Source of the DNA: Cymbomonas tetramitiformis
Lineage: Eukaryota > Chlorophyta > Pyramimonadophyceae > Pyramimonadales > Pyramimonadaceae
Assembly (NCBI GenBank): GCA_001247695.2
Contig: LGRX02035374.1
Location: 1-64,000, forward strand
DNA length: 64,000 nt
Reading direction: 5' to 3'
The first letter of the stretch is position 1. Every line of letters begins with the position of its first letter. A program made the position numbers and the translations under genes. Below the pieces are notes generated by a model. The model was not told the origin of the DNA. It did no database searches and saw nothing but the letters and a program-made list of their open reading frames with translations. Of the stretch, positions 63,082-64,000 are shown in pieces.

Positions 63082-64000
63082 AAGTTCACTGAGTTCCAGA
63101 AGTGGAACAATGAGAAGGGGCCCTTTCATCTGGATATGTGTGCTGACGAGCACAATCGGCAGGTGAACGAGTACTGCTCTCTGGTGAACTCGGTGTTTCT
63201 TCATTGTCTGACGGGACGGAGCTTCTGGGGTAATCCACCGTACGACGATATGTTCATTGAGAAACTGCTGACGAAGATACTCATGGACTTTCCTAAGGAC
63301 CCTGTGAACACGAAGTTTATGCTGGTGTTGCCGTACAAGCCGAATGCTACCTGGTGGAGGTTGACAACGAAGTTTGAGGAGCTGCACGTGTACTCGAAGG
63401 GCAGTGTGATATTTTCTGCGAGGACAGACCAATGCTACAACGTGTCTGAGCTGGTGGAGTCGGAGCCTAGTCGTGTTTTCATCCAGGGGACTCCGTGGCC
63501 TGTTGTCGTGTTGTATCTTGACCAGTTTGTGGTCCCGAGGGTGGACGCAAAGGTTATTGCGCACATCAGGCTTGGTCACACCTGTGACAAGCATGTTGAG
63601 GTCATGGACCTACAGGGGTTGGACCTTGGTGTGAACTCTGAGGAGTTGAGGAGCAGCAGTGTGCTGAGCTGTTCTGTGAATTGTATGGCGTGCCAGGTGG
63701 CGGCACCGAAGAGGCCATCACAGACGACAGATAGGGGAAGGGTCCCGAAGTCTGTACGAAAGGTGGTGGAGAAGAGGCAGGTGTCTGTCAAAATGGGGCA
63801 GTTGACGTTCACTGATCATGGCGGACCGTTCGTGACATCTACCAAAGGTTATCGTGGGTACACTATTCACGTGGATGACTATTCAGACGTGTGTCATTTC
63901 TATGTCTGGAAGCAGAAGCTGGAGTATGTGGACGCTCTGGAGGACTATCGTAAGATGGTGAAGGCAACTGGGCGAGTGTTCCTTGAGGAGGAGACTCGTG
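63082..64000 (+). pseudogene. Copia pol continuation: Dam-like methyltransferase and integrase N-part
   Basis: Open from the TAG to the window edge in the same frame. At 63088-63560 is a Dam-type methyltransferase-like domain: 'GPFHLDMCADEHNRQV', 'FWGNPPYDDMFIEKLL', 'FMLVLPYKPNATWW'. Next is the pre-integrase zinc region ('AHIRLGHTCDKHVEV', 'CMACQVA'), then the integrase core start 'YTIHVDDYSDVCHFYVWKQK' with the first catalytic Asp. RT and RNase H, expected downstream, are outside the window. Protease, then integrase, is the Ty1/Copia order. Confidence 0.85.
63088..63560 (+). other. Dam-like N6-adenine methyltransferase domain inside Copia pol
   Basis: About 155 residues between protease and integrase with the same landmarks as the Gypsy-borne domain: F-(H/Q)-(L/V)-D-x-C-(A/C)-D, N-R-Q-V, then W-(G/C)-N-P-P-(Y/F), and a hydrophobic strand ending in L-P. 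Both catalytic boxes are intact. Sequence identity with the Gypsy copy is low outside the motifs. Confidence 0.75.

Overview
This window is a eukaryotic, transposon-dense stretch with one 360-base assembly gap. It holds spliced gene fragments, chromovirus-like Ty3/Gypsy and Ty1/Copia retrotransposons, a hAT element, MITEs, two satellites and many minisatellites. There are no bacterial operons, rRNA or tRNA genes. The mix suggests a large-genome alga or other protist, perhaps of the green lineage; that is inference, and I cannot name the species.

Layout. 1-15573 (minus strand): a Ty3/Gypsy element with its 5' LTR near 14890-15573 and its 3' end beyond the left edge. Its gag is split by a complete hAT transposon (8440-10931) with a perfect 8-bp target duplication; deleting the hAT rejoins gag in frame. 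Its pol carries a Dam-type N6-adenine methyltransferase-like domain between RNase H and integrase. 15920-18900: a 274-bp satellite with a four-monomer higher-order period. 18901-25300: LINE-like debris, a TTAA-bounded element with a 560-bp tandem duplication, and a spliced unknown gene on the minus strand. 26222-36666: an element with long imperfect terminal inverted repeats; its only recognisable cargo is a spliced beta-class DNA amino-methyltransferase gene (33684-35821). It has been invaded by gag-only LTR element A (26812-30605), gag-only element C (31132-33105) and MITEs. The gap is at 36722-37081. 39692-49648: element D, with a gag-like ORF at its left and a chromodomain plus cytosine-5 methyltransferase ORF at its right; gag-only element B (45297-48524) is nested inside it. 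49649-54500: LINE debris, a glutamate-rich minisatellite gene and possible exons. 54700-60360: tandem repeats around a degenerate reverse transcriptase. 60661-64000: the 5' part of a Ty1/Copia element, also with a Dam-type methyltransferase-like domain.

Main theme: four DNA-methyltransferase-like genes or domains of three structural classes sit on mobile elements within 64 kb: Dam-like in Gypsy, Dam-like in Copia, C5 in element D, and a beta-class amino-methyltransferase in the inverted-repeat element. Second theme: elements A, B and C are gag-only LTR retroelements that share ends and a half-tRNA-iMet-type primer site with the Copia element, which may be the kind of element that supplies their missing enzymes. 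Exact target duplications and terminal repeats let the nesting order be read directly. Functions are inferred from motifs read by eye; no database search was possible.
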